From: Flavobacteriaceae bacterium | GTDB lineage: Bacteria; Bacteroidota; Bacteroidia; Flavobacteriales; Flavobacteriaceae | Length of the DNA: 44,354 nucleotides | Reading direction: 5' to 3' | Assembly: GCA_021648265.1 (NCBI GenBank) | Contig: JAKITD010000016.1 | Location: forward strand, 1-44,354 | In this document: piece after piece, positions 7,541 through 16,430 of the stretch | Layout of the letters: every line of letters begins with the position of its first letter | Numbering within the stretch: the stretch's first letter is position 1 | Notes under the pieces: model-generated | Told to the model about the DNA's origin: nothing | What the model saw: only the letters and a program-made list of their open reading frames with translations | Database searches by the model: none | Program-made: the position numbers and the translations under genes

Positions 7541-8697
7541 CACAGAATCCAACTCTTATAATAATCATCCACTTGAAGCTTCATAGCCTCTTCGGTAATC
7601 ATAACCGGATTAAAAGGATCTATCATTACCGCTAATTCGCCTGTTTCTTTTTTACCTACGCTTCGTTCAATGGCACCTGGATGCGGTCCGTGCGGAATTC
7701 CACCTGGATGTAAAGTGATTTGTCCTTTTTCGATATTATTCCGACTCATAAAATCACCATCTACATAGTATAACAACTCTTCCGAATCTATATTGCTATG
7801 ATGGTACGGTGCCGGGATTGCTTCTGGATGATAATCGTACATTCTAGGTACAAAACTACAGACTACAAATCCTGCTGCTTCCCATTGTTGATGAATTGGA
7901 GGTGGTAAATGAATACGTCCTGTTATAGGCTCAAAATCGTGAATTGAAAACGCATAAGGATAATGAAACCCGTCCCAACCTACTACATCAAAAGGATGGT
8001 TTTTATGTGTGTATTCCCAAAGTACTCCTTGTTTTTTTGAAAGAACTTTAAATTCTCCTTTTTCATCGTGGGTTTTTAAGTTTTTTGGCAATCTAAAATC
8101 ACGTTCACAAAAAGGGGAATGTTCTAAAAATTGTCCAAAGTTATTTCTATAACGGTTTGGGCTTACAATCGGGCTGAAAGATTCGATATAGAGGATACGA
8201 TTTTCTTCGGTATCAAAATCTATTTGATAGGTAATTCCTCGAGGAATTATAAGATAATCTCCATATTTAAAATCGAGATTCCCGAACATAGTTCGTAAGG
8301 TTCCGCTTCCGATATGTATAAATAACATTTCGTCGGCATCACTATTTCTGTAGAAATAATCTTTCGAAAAAGACTTTGGAGCCGCTAAACCAATGTGTAA
8401 ATCGTTATTGGCAAATAATGTTTTTCGGCTGTCTAAAAAATCTTCTTCTGGTGGTAATGAAAAACCTTTAAAACTTAAAGCTTTCATATTTTTATCTACC
8501 GCAATTTTTGGTGCAACCGAACCTAAATTTTTAATTTCGGAAACTACCGTTGGCGGATATAAATGATAAATTAATGAGGACATTCCTGCAAAACCTGCAG
8601 TTCCGAACAATTCTTCTTGATATAAAGATCCGTCTGGTTTTTTAAAAGTAGTATGTCTTTTGGGTGGTATTTTACCGAGTGTATGATAACGTGGCAT
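7540..8697 (-). CDS. hmgA: homogentisate 1,2-dioxygenase
   Basis: Iron(II) dioxygenase that opens homogentisate to maleylacetoacetate in tyrosine degradation. It has 385 aa, shorter than the roughly 440-aa mammalian form but usual for Bacteroidota. Visible blocks include MPRYHTLGKIPPKRHTTF at the start, a central cupin region with HIGSGTLRTMFGNLDFKYGD followed by YLIIPRGITYQI, WDGFHYPYAFSIHDFEP, and the C-terminal metal region HPGGIPHGPHPGAIERSVGK. It is the first gene of the minus-strand catabolic run and faces the GLPGLI gene across a 227-bp divergent spacer. The later enzymes (maleylacetoacetate isomerase, fumarylacetoacetase) are not in the window. Confidence 0.96.
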   Translation of the reverse strand: MPRYHTLGKIPPKRHTTFKKPDGSLYQEELFGTAGFAGMSSLIYHLYPPTVVSEIKNLGSVAPKIAVDKNMKALSFKGFSLPPEEDFLDSRKTLFANNDLHIGLAAPKSFSKDYFYRNSDADEMLFIHIGSGTLRTMFGNLDFKYGDYLIIPRGITYQIDFDTEENRILYIESFSPIVSPNRYRNNFGQFLEHSPFCERDFRLPKNLKTHDEKGEFKVLSKKQGVLWEYTHKNHPFDVVGWDGFHYPYAFSIHDFEPITGRIHLPPPIHQQWEAAGFVVCSFVPRMYDYHPEAIPAPYHHSNIDSEELLYYVDGDFMSRNNIEKGQITLHPGGIPHGPHPGAIERSVGKKETGELAVMIDPFNPVMITEEAMKLQVDDYYKSWIL

Positions 8698-8924
8698 AAT
8701 TTTTTGTTAAATGATTAAACTTTTATATTCCAATAAATATTGAAATCTAGACTAAAAATTATGGGGCGTTTATTCTGGGTTTCTTTTATTTAGAAACTTA
8801 ATATCGAGTAGTGTGTATTTCCAACGAATAGTTGTCATGTTACAAATATCGTAAAAATTTGTTGGTTATTGTTTAAGTAAATGCTAAATCCAATTTATTA
8901 ACATAAATCAATCATATTTATAAA

Positions 8925-9641
8925 ATGAAAAAACTACTCTTCAATACCTTTTTATTACTTTTTGTAGCTACTATAAATGCTCAAAAAAGTGATAAATTAA
9001 GTGTGCAGTATAAAACTTTTTCTGAAAATAATCCAGATGAATTGGATGATAGTTATAAATCAAATCCCGCTAAAATGAAATACTATTTGATGGTGAAGGA
9101 ATGGATGGAAAGTGTAGCGTTTTTATTAGAAATAGATGGGAATACTTCTGAGTTTGAAACTATAAAAAAAATGAATCTTTGGCATGAAAAACCAAACCCA
9201 GTACAAGTTGCAATGGATTTAACACGGTATTATGTAGATTCTATCTCCTTTGTTGAACAACGAACATCTTTTGAGCAATTGTATTTAATTGAAGAATCTT
9301 CTAACCAAATAAAATGGGAGCTAATCAACGAAACAAAAATAATTTTGGGTTATACATGCTATAAAGCTACATTTACTAAAATTGTAATAAAGCCTGTAAC
9401 CATAGAAGCTTGGTATGCTCCAGAATTACCCTATAAATTTGGTCCAATGGGAAATCATGGGTTGTCTGGGTTAATTTTAGAAATTATTCAAAATGGAAAA
9501 TTACATTTTACAGCTACCAATATTTATTGGGATGATGATGTTTGGGTTTTAAAACCTACAACAGGTAAAAAAATAACCCGAGAAGCATTAGGTGAAATGT
9601 ATGAGGTCGCTATTGAAGATATGTTTCTTGAAAAAAATTAA
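8925..9641 (+). CDS. GLPGLI family exported protein
   Basis: 238 aa with a signal peptide (MKKLLFNTFLLLFVATINAQ). It carries the family hallmark near residues 183-194, HGLSGLILEI, preceded by the typical block EAWYAPELPYKFGPMG and by ETKIILGYTCYKATF. GLPGLI proteins are widespread in Bacteroidota and their function is unknown; they are predicted to be periplasmic or surface proteins. The gene stands alone on the plus strand. Its stop TAA overlaps the stop of the convergent patatin gene in the tetranucleotide TTAA at 9638-9641, leaving no space for a separate terminator. Confidence 0.92.
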   Translation: MKKLLFNTFLLLFVATINAQKSDKLSVQYKTFSENNPDELDDSYKSNPAKMKYYLMVKEWMESVAFLLEIDGNTSEFETIKKMNLWHEKPNPVQVAMDLTRYYVDSISFVEQRTSFEQLYLIEESSNQIKWELINETKIILGYTCYKATFTKIVIKPVTIEAWYAPELPYKFGPMGNHGLSGLILEIIQNGKLHFTATNIYWDDDVWVLKPTTGKKITREALGEMYEVAIEDMFLEKN

Positions 9642-11974
9642 AATGGATACCCAACACTAAAATACCAAGAGCCTTGCTTTCTTTCTGGAGAATAGGCATA
9701 TTTTGCTTCAATTGGACCAATAATGGTTTCCCAACCAAAACCTATGGCGTAACCTGTATAATCAATACCATCCACCCAACCTTTATTATCAAATAAATCG
9801 TTGCCAATATTAGCAATATTTGCTGCGAGATTGATATGGCTCTTTTTAAAGATTTTATAGTCTAAAGTAAGCGTTGCTTTTAGGAATGTATTTCCTCTAA
9901 AACTTAAATCATCGTAACCATAAAGTGAAACCAAGTTACTAGATTCTTTATAACCATAACCTCCTGCAAAAAAATCGAAGGAGGTGGTTTCATCTCCACC
10001 AATTTTAACTCCTCCTTCTGCTTCAATTAGTCCCGAAAGATTTCCAAACAAGGAATGTGCGTAGCCTAATTTTGCTCTTCCTAAAGAAAATTCATTGAAG
10101 TTTTCATTGATTCCGTTGGCAAAAAGATAAAAATTAAAATCCCCTCTAAAATACAAACCTTTGGTTGGAAAAAATTTATTATCGTAATTATCAAAAACCA
10201 CATAACCAAAAGCACTAAAATAATTGGTGTCTTCAAAAATAGTTTGCGGAATGTCATCTTCATCAATCCCAATGGTTTCGGTTTTATAATATTTCCATTT
10301 GTGTTCTGCACCAATTCCTAACAAAAAAACACGCTTGAAAAATGTTTGTAAATAAAACTGATTGGTAAGTTCGCTATATTCAAAATTAAGGCTATTTAAA
10401 TCTGTATCCTCTGAACTTACATTGTCTTGAGTAACAAAATTTAACGCTATATTTTCATTAAATGCATTGTAATTTGAATGCAAACCTAAACTCCAATAAT
10501 AGCCTTTATCTATAAAATAATTAAAATTATAACGCAGATTATCTCCCACTATAAAATCGATGGATGTAATGTCATTATTTGTAAAAAGACGTTTTCTAGT
10601 GATATTTGCCAGAACTGCTGTTTTATATAAATCATCATAATGAATACCCAATCTTAATGAAATTTTACTTTCACTTTCCATAATATCAAACACCACTTTC
10701 ACCCCTCCGTTTCCGTCTTTATAAAAACGATAATTTATTTCGTTAAAATTATTGGTAGCAGATAGGTTATTTATTCCTTCATTAAATTTTTCAAACGAAG
10801 TATTGGTAGGAGTCCTGAGTTTTAATTTGCCTAAAATATAAGAACGAGTATATTGTTCATTCCCCGTTATTTCAATACTAGTAATATATAAGGAGTCATT
10901 TTTTGCAAAATCAAATATTTTTTTCTTTCTAGGTTTTTGACGGGATGCAAGTGCTTTCAATTCTTCAAAATATAGTTTAGCTTCCTTTGTTCCGTTTTCA
11001 ATTATTTCCAATTTATCATCAAATGAAACCACCGAATAATTAGTAATATCTGGATGAATATAAATATCTGTTTGTTTACGTTTATCCACCATATCTTCTA
11101 TGGTTTTATAATTACCCACTTGATTCATTATAGCAATAGCCGTCTTTAAATTTTCTCTAGTATTTAAAGAGTCTTGAACATCTATTCCTATAATAATATC
11201 GGCTCCCATAGCCCTAACTGCTTCCACTGGATAATTATTAGTAATACCGCCATCCACATATAACGAATCTCCCAATTTTACTGGAGTAAATAAGGTGGGC
11301 AAAGCACCACTTGCCGTTACTACTCTAGGTAAATAGCCCTTGTTTAATATGGTTTCTTTACCAGTTTCAATATTGGTAGCTACACAAAAGAAGGGTATTG
11401 GCAATTCATTAAAATCATCTATATCATTAACGTGAGAAGTAAGTTTTGAAAATAAATTATATACATTCTGTCCTTTTGAAATGGAAGAAGGTAAGGCAAT
11501 TTTAAAATCGTCAAACGGAAGGGTTATTGCATATTTTTCGGCCTCCTCTTTTTCAAAAAAAGTTTTTGCACTCCTCGGAAGATCATCTTGTACTAATTTT
11601 ACAAAATCGATTGTCTTTAAAATTGAATCTATCTGAACAGCAGAGTACCCGGATGCATATAAAGCACCGACTATCGCTCCCGTACTTGTACCACCAATAT
11701 AATCGATACGTACTCCCGCTTCTTCAATAACTTTAAGCACTCCTATATGGGCAAACCCCTTGGCGCCACCACCACTTAATACCAAACCTACTTTTATATC
11801 TTCCTGGTTTTTATCTTGTGAAAACAATGTGAAACTAACTAACAATAAGGAGAAAATAATGAAATTTCGCAATCCCGAAAATTCAGGATGGAATGACGTA
11901 CTATTAATATTTTGAGTTGTTTTTGTTTTCACTTTATTATTAATTCTATTCTTTATTAAAATTCTAGCAGACAC
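9638..11974 (-). CDS. patatin-like phospholipase with BamA-type barrel
   Basis: Predicted lipid acyl hydrolase joined to a C-terminal outer-membrane beta-barrel, 778 aa. The patatin domain (about 60-350) shows the oxyanion loop LSGGGAKGFAHIGVLKVI, the nucleophile elbow G95-T-S97-T-G99, and the DGG motif (YVDGGITNNYPVEAVRAMGAD) that supplies the catalytic Asp. A POTRA-like segment (SLYITSIEITGNEQYTRSYI) and a barrel (about 440-778, ending in Phe) resemble PlpD, the type Vd autotransporter family. The hydrophobic export signal is at 35-53, unusually far in. Codons 28-35 overlap a palindromic repeat (11872-11889), so the true start may be the TTG at 11872. It lies 22 bp after uvrC and is probably cotranscribed with it. 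Confidence 0.92.
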   Translation of the reverse strand: MSARILIKNRINNKVKTKTTQNINSTSFHPEFSGLRNFIIFSLLLVSFTLFSQDKNQEDIKVGLVLSGGGAKGFAHIGVLKVIEEAGVRIDYIGGTSTGAIVGALYASGYSAVQIDSILKTIDFVKLVQDDLPRSAKTFFEKEEAEKYAITLPFDDFKIALPSSISKGQNVYNLFSKLTSHVNDIDDFNELPIPFFCVATNIETGKETILNKGYLPRVVTASGALPTLFTPVKLGDSLYVDGGITNNYPVEAVRAMGADIIIGIDVQDSLNTRENLKTAIAIMNQVGNYKTIEDMVDKRKQTDIYIHPDITNYSVVSFDDKLEIIENGTKEAKLYFEELKALASRQKPRKKKIFDFAKNDSLYITSIEITGNEQYTRSYILGKLKLRTPTNTSFEKFNEGINNLSATNNFNEINYRFYKDGNGGVKVVFDIMESESKISLRLGIHYDDLYKTAVLANITRKRLFTNNDITSIDFIVGDNLRYNFNYFIDKGYYWSLGLHSNYNAFNENIALNFVTQDNVSSEDTDLNSLNFEYSELTNQFYLQTFFKRVFLLGIGAEHKWKYYKTETIGIDEDDIPQTIFEDTNYFSAFGYVVFDNYDNKFFPTKGLYFRGDFNFYLFANGINENFNEFSLGRAKLGYAHSLFGNLSGLIEAEGGVKIGGDETTSFDFFAGGYGYKESSNLVSLYGYDDLSFRGNTFLKATLTLDYKIFKKSHINLAANIANIGNDLFDNKGWVDGIDYTGYAIGFGWETIIGPIEAKYAYSPERKQGSWYFSVGYPF
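11872..11889. repeat. small palindromic repeat inside the patatin N-terminal coding region
   Basis: ATCCCGAA, AA, TTCAGGAT pair over 8 bp with one G-T wobble. The surrounding wording (GTCATTCCATCCTGAA on the minus strand) resembles dispersed intergenic palindromes of Bacteroidota genomes. It lies at the very start of the hydrophobic signal segment of the patatin. Confidence 0.4.
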
Positions 11975-11996
11975 GTTTGCTAGCTACATATTGATT

Positions 11997-13784
11997 TTAT
12001 TTAAAATATGCTACTATTTTTTTTGCTTTGCTTACTCCAACAACTTCTGTTAATTCATCAAAGCTTGCTTCGGCAATACGTTTGGTACTTTTAAAATGTT
12101 GTAACAAATCTACGATGGTTTTTTCTCCTATCCCATCAATAGATTCTAATGTTGTATTTAACGCTTCTTTACTTCTTTTATTTCTGTGAAATGTGATCCC
12201 AAATCGATGGGCTTCATTTCGTAATTGCTGAATAATCTTTAAAGTTTCCGACTTCTTATCTAAATATAACGGAATGGGATCATCGGGATAAAATAATTCT
12301 TCCAACCGTTTTGCAATTCCAATAATGGCAATTTCTCCCCTTAAATTAAGCTTATCTAAACTTTTTAAGGAGGAAGACAACTGTCCCTTCCCTCCATCTA
12401 TGATGATTAATTGTGGCAAGGGTTGCTTTTCATCGACCATTCTTTTGTACCTTCTGTAAACCACTTCTTCCATCGATGCGAAATCGTCTGGTCCAACTAC
12501 TGTTTTTATATTGAACTTCCGATAGTCTTTTTTACTTGGTTTTCCATTTTTAAAAACCACGCAAGCTGCCACTGGATTGGTTCCTTGAATATTACTATTA
12601 TCGAAACACTCTATATGTCGTGGCTCTTCCGACAGGCGTAAATCTTTTTTCATCTGTGCCATGATTCTGTTTTCATGTCGGTTTGGATCGGTAATTCGTG
12701 CTTGTTTAAAGCGTTCCATTCGGTAATATTTTGCATTTCGAACAGATAAATCTAGAATGTGTTTTTTATCGCCAACCTTCGGAATATAAATCTTTAAATT
12801 CTCTCCCACATTTATTTTAAAAGGAACATAAATTTCTTTGCATTGCGACTGAAATCGTTGTCGCAATTCTATAATCGCCAACTGTAGCATTTGCTCGTCG
12901 GTTTCTTCCAACTTCTTTTTAATTTCTAGGGTATGAGAACGAATAATCGAACCATATGAAATCTGAAGGTAATTTACATACCCATAACCTTCATCTGAAA
13001 CAATTGAAAAAACATCTACATTATTAATCTTCGGATTTACAATGGTCGATTTGGATTGATAATTCATCAAAACATCAATCTTTTCCTTTATTTTTTGTGC
13101 ATCTTCAAAGTACAAATTTTCTGCATATTCCTTCATCTGAAGTTTAAAAGCCGATAATGATTCTTTGAAATTTCCTTTTAAAATGTTTTTAATTGCGATG
13201 ATACTTTGGTTGTAATCTTCTTCAGTTTGATAATCTTCACAAGCACCTAAGCAATTCCCAAGATGGTATTCTAAACAAACTTTATATTTTTCAGCTTTAA
13301 TATTTTTTATAGATAAATCGTAGTTGCAATTCCGAAGTGGATAGAGTCCATTTATCAAGCCCAATAAAGTATGCACGGTTTTCATCGAGGTATAAGGACC
13401 AAAATATTCGGAGCCGTCTTTTATCATTCTTCGGGTAGAAAAAACTCTTGGGAATCGTTCTTTTTTTATGCAAATCCACGGATAGGTTTTATCGTCTTTT
13501 AACATGATATTATACCGAGGTTGGTATTTTTTTATCAGGTTGTTTTCTAAAAGCAGCGCATCCGTTTCGGTTTCGACCACAATGTGTTTAATGGTGGCAA
13601 TTTTTTTGACCAACACGCGTGTTTTTCCTAAATCGTGTTGTTTGGTGAAGTAAGAAGAAACCCGTTTTTTTAAATTTTTTGCCTTCCCTACGTATAACAA
13701 TTTATCGTCTTTATCGTAATATTGATAGACGCCAGGCTTGTTGGGCAAGGTGGATGTTTGTAATGCTACCGAAGGAATTGTCAT
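11997..13784 (-). CDS. uvrC: UvrABC excinuclease subunit C
   Basis: Nuclease subunit of nucleotide excision repair; it makes both incisions around a lesion marked by UvrA and UvrB. It has 595 aa, a normal length. Domains in order are GIY-YIG nuclease (about 17-95; PGVYQYYDKDDKLLYVGKAK), a Cys-bearing region (about 150-185; CLEYHLGNCLGACE), the UvrB-binding UVR motif (about 205-240; FEDAQKIKEKIDVL), the RNase H-like nuclease (about 380-530; ECFDNSNIQGTNPVAACVVF and IIIDGGKGQLSS), and C-terminal helix-hairpin-helix motifs (about 545-595). A -7 promoter element, TACCTTTG, ends 4 nt before the ATG. The patatin gene follows at 22 bp. Confidence 0.97.
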   Translation of the reverse strand: MTIPSVALQTSTLPNKPGVYQYYDKDDKLLYVGKAKNLKKRVSSYFTKQHDLGKTRVLVKKIATIKHIVVETETDALLLENNLIKKYQPRYNIMLKDDKTYPWICIKKERFPRVFSTRRMIKDGSEYFGPYTSMKTVHTLLGLINGLYPLRNCNYDLSIKNIKAEKYKVCLEYHLGNCLGACEDYQTEEDYNQSIIAIKNILKGNFKESLSAFKLQMKEYAENLYFEDAQKIKEKIDVLMNYQSKSTIVNPKINNVDVFSIVSDEGYGYVNYLQISYGSIIRSHTLEIKKKLEETDEQMLQLAIIELRQRFQSQCKEIYVPFKINVGENLKIYIPKVGDKKHILDLSVRNAKYYRMERFKQARITDPNRHENRIMAQMKKDLRLSEEPRHIECFDNSNIQGTNPVAACVVFKNGKPSKKDYRKFNIKTVVGPDDFASMEEVVYRRYKRMVDEKQPLPQLIIIDGGKGQLSSSLKSLDKLNLRGEIAIIGIAKRLEELFYPDDPIPLYLDKKSETLKIIQQLRNEAHRFGITFHRNKRSKEALNTTLESIDGIGEKTIVDLLQHFKSTKRIAEASFDELTEVVGVSKAKKIVAYFK

Positions 13785-13788
13785 ACTT

Positions 13789-13796
13789 CAAAGGTA
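13789..13796 (-). promoter_or_regulatory. -7 promoter element immediately before uvrC
   Basis: TACCTTTG on the minus strand matches TAnnTTTG exactly and ends 4 nt before the uvrC ATG (13784). No clear TTG is seen at the expected -33 distance. If used, transcription would begin at or next to the start codon. Confidence 0.4.
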
Positions 13797-13867
13797 ATTG
13801 ATGTTTTTTAAAGTGAGAAATAATGATTAACAGAAAAATGCTAATTTAGCAACAAAGAAATTTAAAA

Positions 13868-14740
13868 ATGAATATCGCTATAATTTCTAGAGGGGTAAGT
13901 CTTTATTCTACGCAAAGTATTTTTAAAGCAGGAGAAAAAAACAAGCAATTAATGGAAGTTATAGATCCTTATTTCTGTACTATGGCTATAGAAAACGGGA
14001 AATCCATTGTTCGGTTTCATAACGATATTGTGGACGATTTAGATGCGATTATACCAAGAATTGGCGCTTCAAATACTTTTTATGGTTCTACATTAGTTCG
14101 GCATTTTGAGTCTATGGGTGTTTTCTCTACCGTTTCGGCAAATGCTATTTTACAAACTAGAGATAAATGGATCTGTTCGCAATTACTTTCAAAAGCGGGT
14201 GTTCCTATTCCGAAGACAGTTTTAGGATATTCACCCGAAGCAGAACCCTTGCTTTCTATGTTTAAAAACCAACCTGTCATTATTAAAATTTTAGAAGGCA
14301 CCCACGGTAACGGAGTGATTTTAGCTGAAACATACGTTAGTGCTTTATCTACTATCGAAACCTTAAAAACAGCAGACGTAAAATTTTTATTACAAGAATA
14401 TATTTCAGAATCAAAAGGAACCGACATTAGAGTAATCATTGTTGATGGCGAAGTAGTAGCTGCTATGAAACGACAAAGTAAAGACAACGATTTTAGATCC
14501 AACCTACATCGTGGTGGATCTTCAACCACAATTAAACTTACTTCAGAAGAAGAAAACATAGCATTAAAAGCAGCCAAAGCAATGCAATTAGGAGTTTGTG
14601 GTGTGGATTTATTGCAATCTAAAAAGGGCCCTTTGGTGTTAGAAATTAACTCTTCACCGGGATTAGAAGGAATCGAAACCACCACAGGAATCGATATTTC
14701 AAAAAAAATAATTAGTTATATTGAAAGGAATAAAAAATAA
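13868..14740 (+). CDS. RimK-type ATP-grasp alpha-L-glutamate ligase
   Basis: 290-aa ATP-grasp enzyme of the RimK/LysX group, which adds glutamate or a related amino acid to a carboxyl group of a protein or small molecule. Visible are the N-terminal RimK fold (MNIAIISRGVSLYSTQSI), the nucleotide-binding lysine segment (QPVIIKILEGTHGNGVILAE), EYISESKGTDIRVIIVDGEV, and the metal-binding end (GVDLLQSKKGPLVLEINSSP, then GLEGIE). E. coli RimK modifies ribosomal protein S6, but this group has diverse substrates, so the target is not known. It overlaps by one base with the start of the AstE-like gene (TAATG at 14738-14742). That implies translational coupling and a shared process in which one enzyme may form and the other hydrolyse an amide bond. 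Confidence 0.9.
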   Translation: MNIAIISRGVSLYSTQSIFKAGEKNKQLMEVIDPYFCTMAIENGKSIVRFHNDIVDDLDAIIPRIGASNTFYGSTLVRHFESMGVFSTVSANAILQTRDKWICSQLLSKAGVPIPKTVLGYSPEAEPLLSMFKNQPVIIKILEGTHGNGVILAETYVSALSTIETLKTADVKFLLQEYISESKGTDIRVIIVDGEVVAAMKRQSKDNDFRSNLHRGGSSTTIKLTSEEENIALKAAKAMQLGVCGVDLLQSKKGPLVLEINSSPGLEGIETTTGIDISKKIISYIERNKK

Positions 14741-15708
14741 TGGGAAAGTTTGTGGAAACCCTTGAAATATTAGGAGAAAAAATAAAATTAGGAGAAAGTA
14801 GAACCATCGATTTTAACTTAGCCAAACTATTTACTTCTACTAAAATAGAAATACCTATTATAATAGAACGTGCTAAAATTCCAGGCCCTACAATACTAAT
14901 TACCGCAGCAATTCACGGAGACGAAATAAATGGCGTTGAGATTGTTCGGCAATTAATAGCTAGAAAAATCAATAAACCAAAAAGAGGAACTATTATTTGT
15001 ATTCCCATATTAAATGTATTTGGATTTTTAAATACACATCGAGCTTTTCCTGATGGTCGTGATTTAAACAGATCCTTCCCTGGAACCCGAAGAGGATCTT
15101 TGGCAAGTAGAGTTGCTTATCATTTTACTTCCGAAATTTTACCTCACGCAGATTACTGTTTAGATTTTCATACTGGAGGTGCAAGTAGGTTCAATGCACC
15201 GCAAATTAGAGTAAAACCAAACGATAAAAACTTGCTTCATTTAGCAAAAATATTCAATGTCCCTTTTACAGTTTACTCCAACAATCTTAAAAAAACATAT
15301 CGGGCTACTTGCGATAAAATGGGAATTCCTATTGTTTTATTTGAAGGCGGAAAATCATTAGAAAGCAACAAACAAATTGTAAATTATGGGGTGCGAGGAA
15401 CCGTTCGGTTTTTAAATTACTTAGGGATGCTAGATTCTAAATTTAAAGTAACTGTTCCTTTAAATAATACCGTAATTATTGAAAAATCAAAATGGGTAAG
15501 AGCCCAACGAAGCGGATTATTTCACCTTAAAATTAAAATCAATACGCTAGTTGAGAAAGGAGAATTACTCGCCACCATCACCGATCCCTACGGAACAATG
15601 CGTTTTAAAGTTTTGGCTCCTAATAAAGGATATATTATTAATGTAAATCAGTCACCCATCGTACATCAAGGTGATGCTATTTTTCATTTGTCAACATTAT
15701 TTTATTAA
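14740..15708 (+). CDS. succinylglutamate desuccinylase/aspartoacylase family zinc hydrolase
   Basis: 322-aa zinc-dependent amidohydrolase related to AstE and aspartoacylase (M14-like). Metal and substrate motifs are present: AAIHGDEINGVEIVRQL (HxxE zinc ligands), DGRDLNRSFPG (Arg/Asn substrate loop) and DFHTGG (third zinc ligand His). The C-terminal about 90 residues form a beta domain typical of the family and contain a biotinyl-like fold stretch (EKGELLATITDPYGTMRFKV). Its start codon shares a base with the stop of the RimK-like ligase gene. Substrate is not known; succinylglutamate is unlikely in the absence of an ast operon. Confidence 0.9.
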   Translation: MGKFVETLEILGEKIKLGESRTIDFNLAKLFTSTKIEIPIIIERAKIPGPTILITAAIHGDEINGVEIVRQLIARKINKPKRGTIICIPILNVFGFLNTHRAFPDGRDLNRSFPGTRRGSLASRVAYHFTSEILPHADYCLDFHTGGASRFNAPQIRVKPNDKNLLHLAKIFNVPFTVYSNNLKKTYRATCDKMGIPIVLFEGGKSLESNKQIVNYGVRGTVRFLNYLGMLDSKFKVTVPLNNTVIIEKSKWVRAQRSGLFHLKIKINTLVEKGELLATITDPYGTMRFKVLAPNKGYIINVNQSPIVHQGDAIFHLSTLFY

Positions 15709-15825
15709 ATAGGACAAATGCAGTTCGCTATTAGTATTTTTACAATGTAATATAAATTTTAACAAGCTCGTTTCATATATCTACCAAAGAAGGAACTACA
15801 ATTGAAAAAAAAAGAGAAAACGTTG

Positions 15826-16395
15826 ATGAATAAAGCAGCATTTAGAAAAAAATATAAAGACCTTCGAGAGCAAATCTCTGAAGAATCTTTAGAAAATTTA
15901 AGCATCGAGATTGCAAATAATGTTTTACAACTTCCTATTTGGGATTTCGAAAATTATCATATTTTCCTTCCTATTCCTAATAAAAAGGAAGTAAACACAG
16001 AATATATCCTTCATATCTTACAGGGAAAAGATAAAAGTATCATCATACCAAAAGCACATATTGAAACCAGTGAAATGTCGCATATTCTTTTACAAGACAA
16101 TACGATTTTAAAACCTTCTAACTATAATGTACCCGAACCAGTTTCAGGAATTGAAATTAACCCTTCACAAATTGATGTGGTTTTTATTCCACTGTTAGCT
16201 TACGATAAAAACGGAAATCGGTTAGGCTACGGAAAAGGATTTTACGATCGGTTTTTAGCAAAATGCAAACCAGAAACTATCTTTATTGGACTCTCTTTAT
16301 TTGAACCTGAAGCAGCTATTCCCTTTGAAGAAACGGATGTTCCCTTGCATTTTTGCGTAACTCCAAAAATGGTTACAGATTTAAAAAAAACGTAG
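15826..16395 (+). CDS. 5-formyltetrahydrofolate cyclo-ligase
   Basis: Converts 5-formyl-tetrahydrofolate to 5,10-methenyl-tetrahydrofolate with ATP, feeding the one-carbon pool. The ATG at 15826 gives 189 aa starting MNKAAFRKKYKDLREQIS, which fits the family start; an upstream TTG at 15802 would add eight Lys/Glu-rich residues and seems unneeded. Motifs include YHIFLPIPNKKEVNTEYIL, a central VFIPLLAYDKNGNRLGYGKG and FYDRFLA, the phosphate-binding GYGKGFYDR loop of the family. It stands 117 bp after the AstE-like gene. Confidence 0.93.
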   Translation: MNKAAFRKKYKDLREQISEESLENLSIEIANNVLQLPIWDFENYHIFLPIPNKKEVNTEYILHILQGKDKSIIIPKAHIETSEMSHILLQDNTILKPSNYNVPEPVSGIEINPSQIDVVFIPLLAYDKNGNRLGYGKGFYDRFLAKCKPETIFIGLSLFEPEAAIPFEETDVPLHFCVTPKMVTDLKKT

Positions 16396-16430
16396 TATAT
16401 TTATGAAATTAATTAAAACTATATAATTTT

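Noticed and set aside
6981-7545. S23 locus as a diversity-generating retroelement (Avd-like gene)
   Set aside because: No reverse transcriptase, template repeat or variable repeat is present in the window; the protein signature is S23-type.
14080-14685. 201-codon minus-strand open frame inside the RimK-like ligase gene
   Set aside because: Antisense to a well-supported ATP-grasp gene; its translation is rich in Ser/Pro/Thr with no recognisable domain and arises from the codon use of the real gene.
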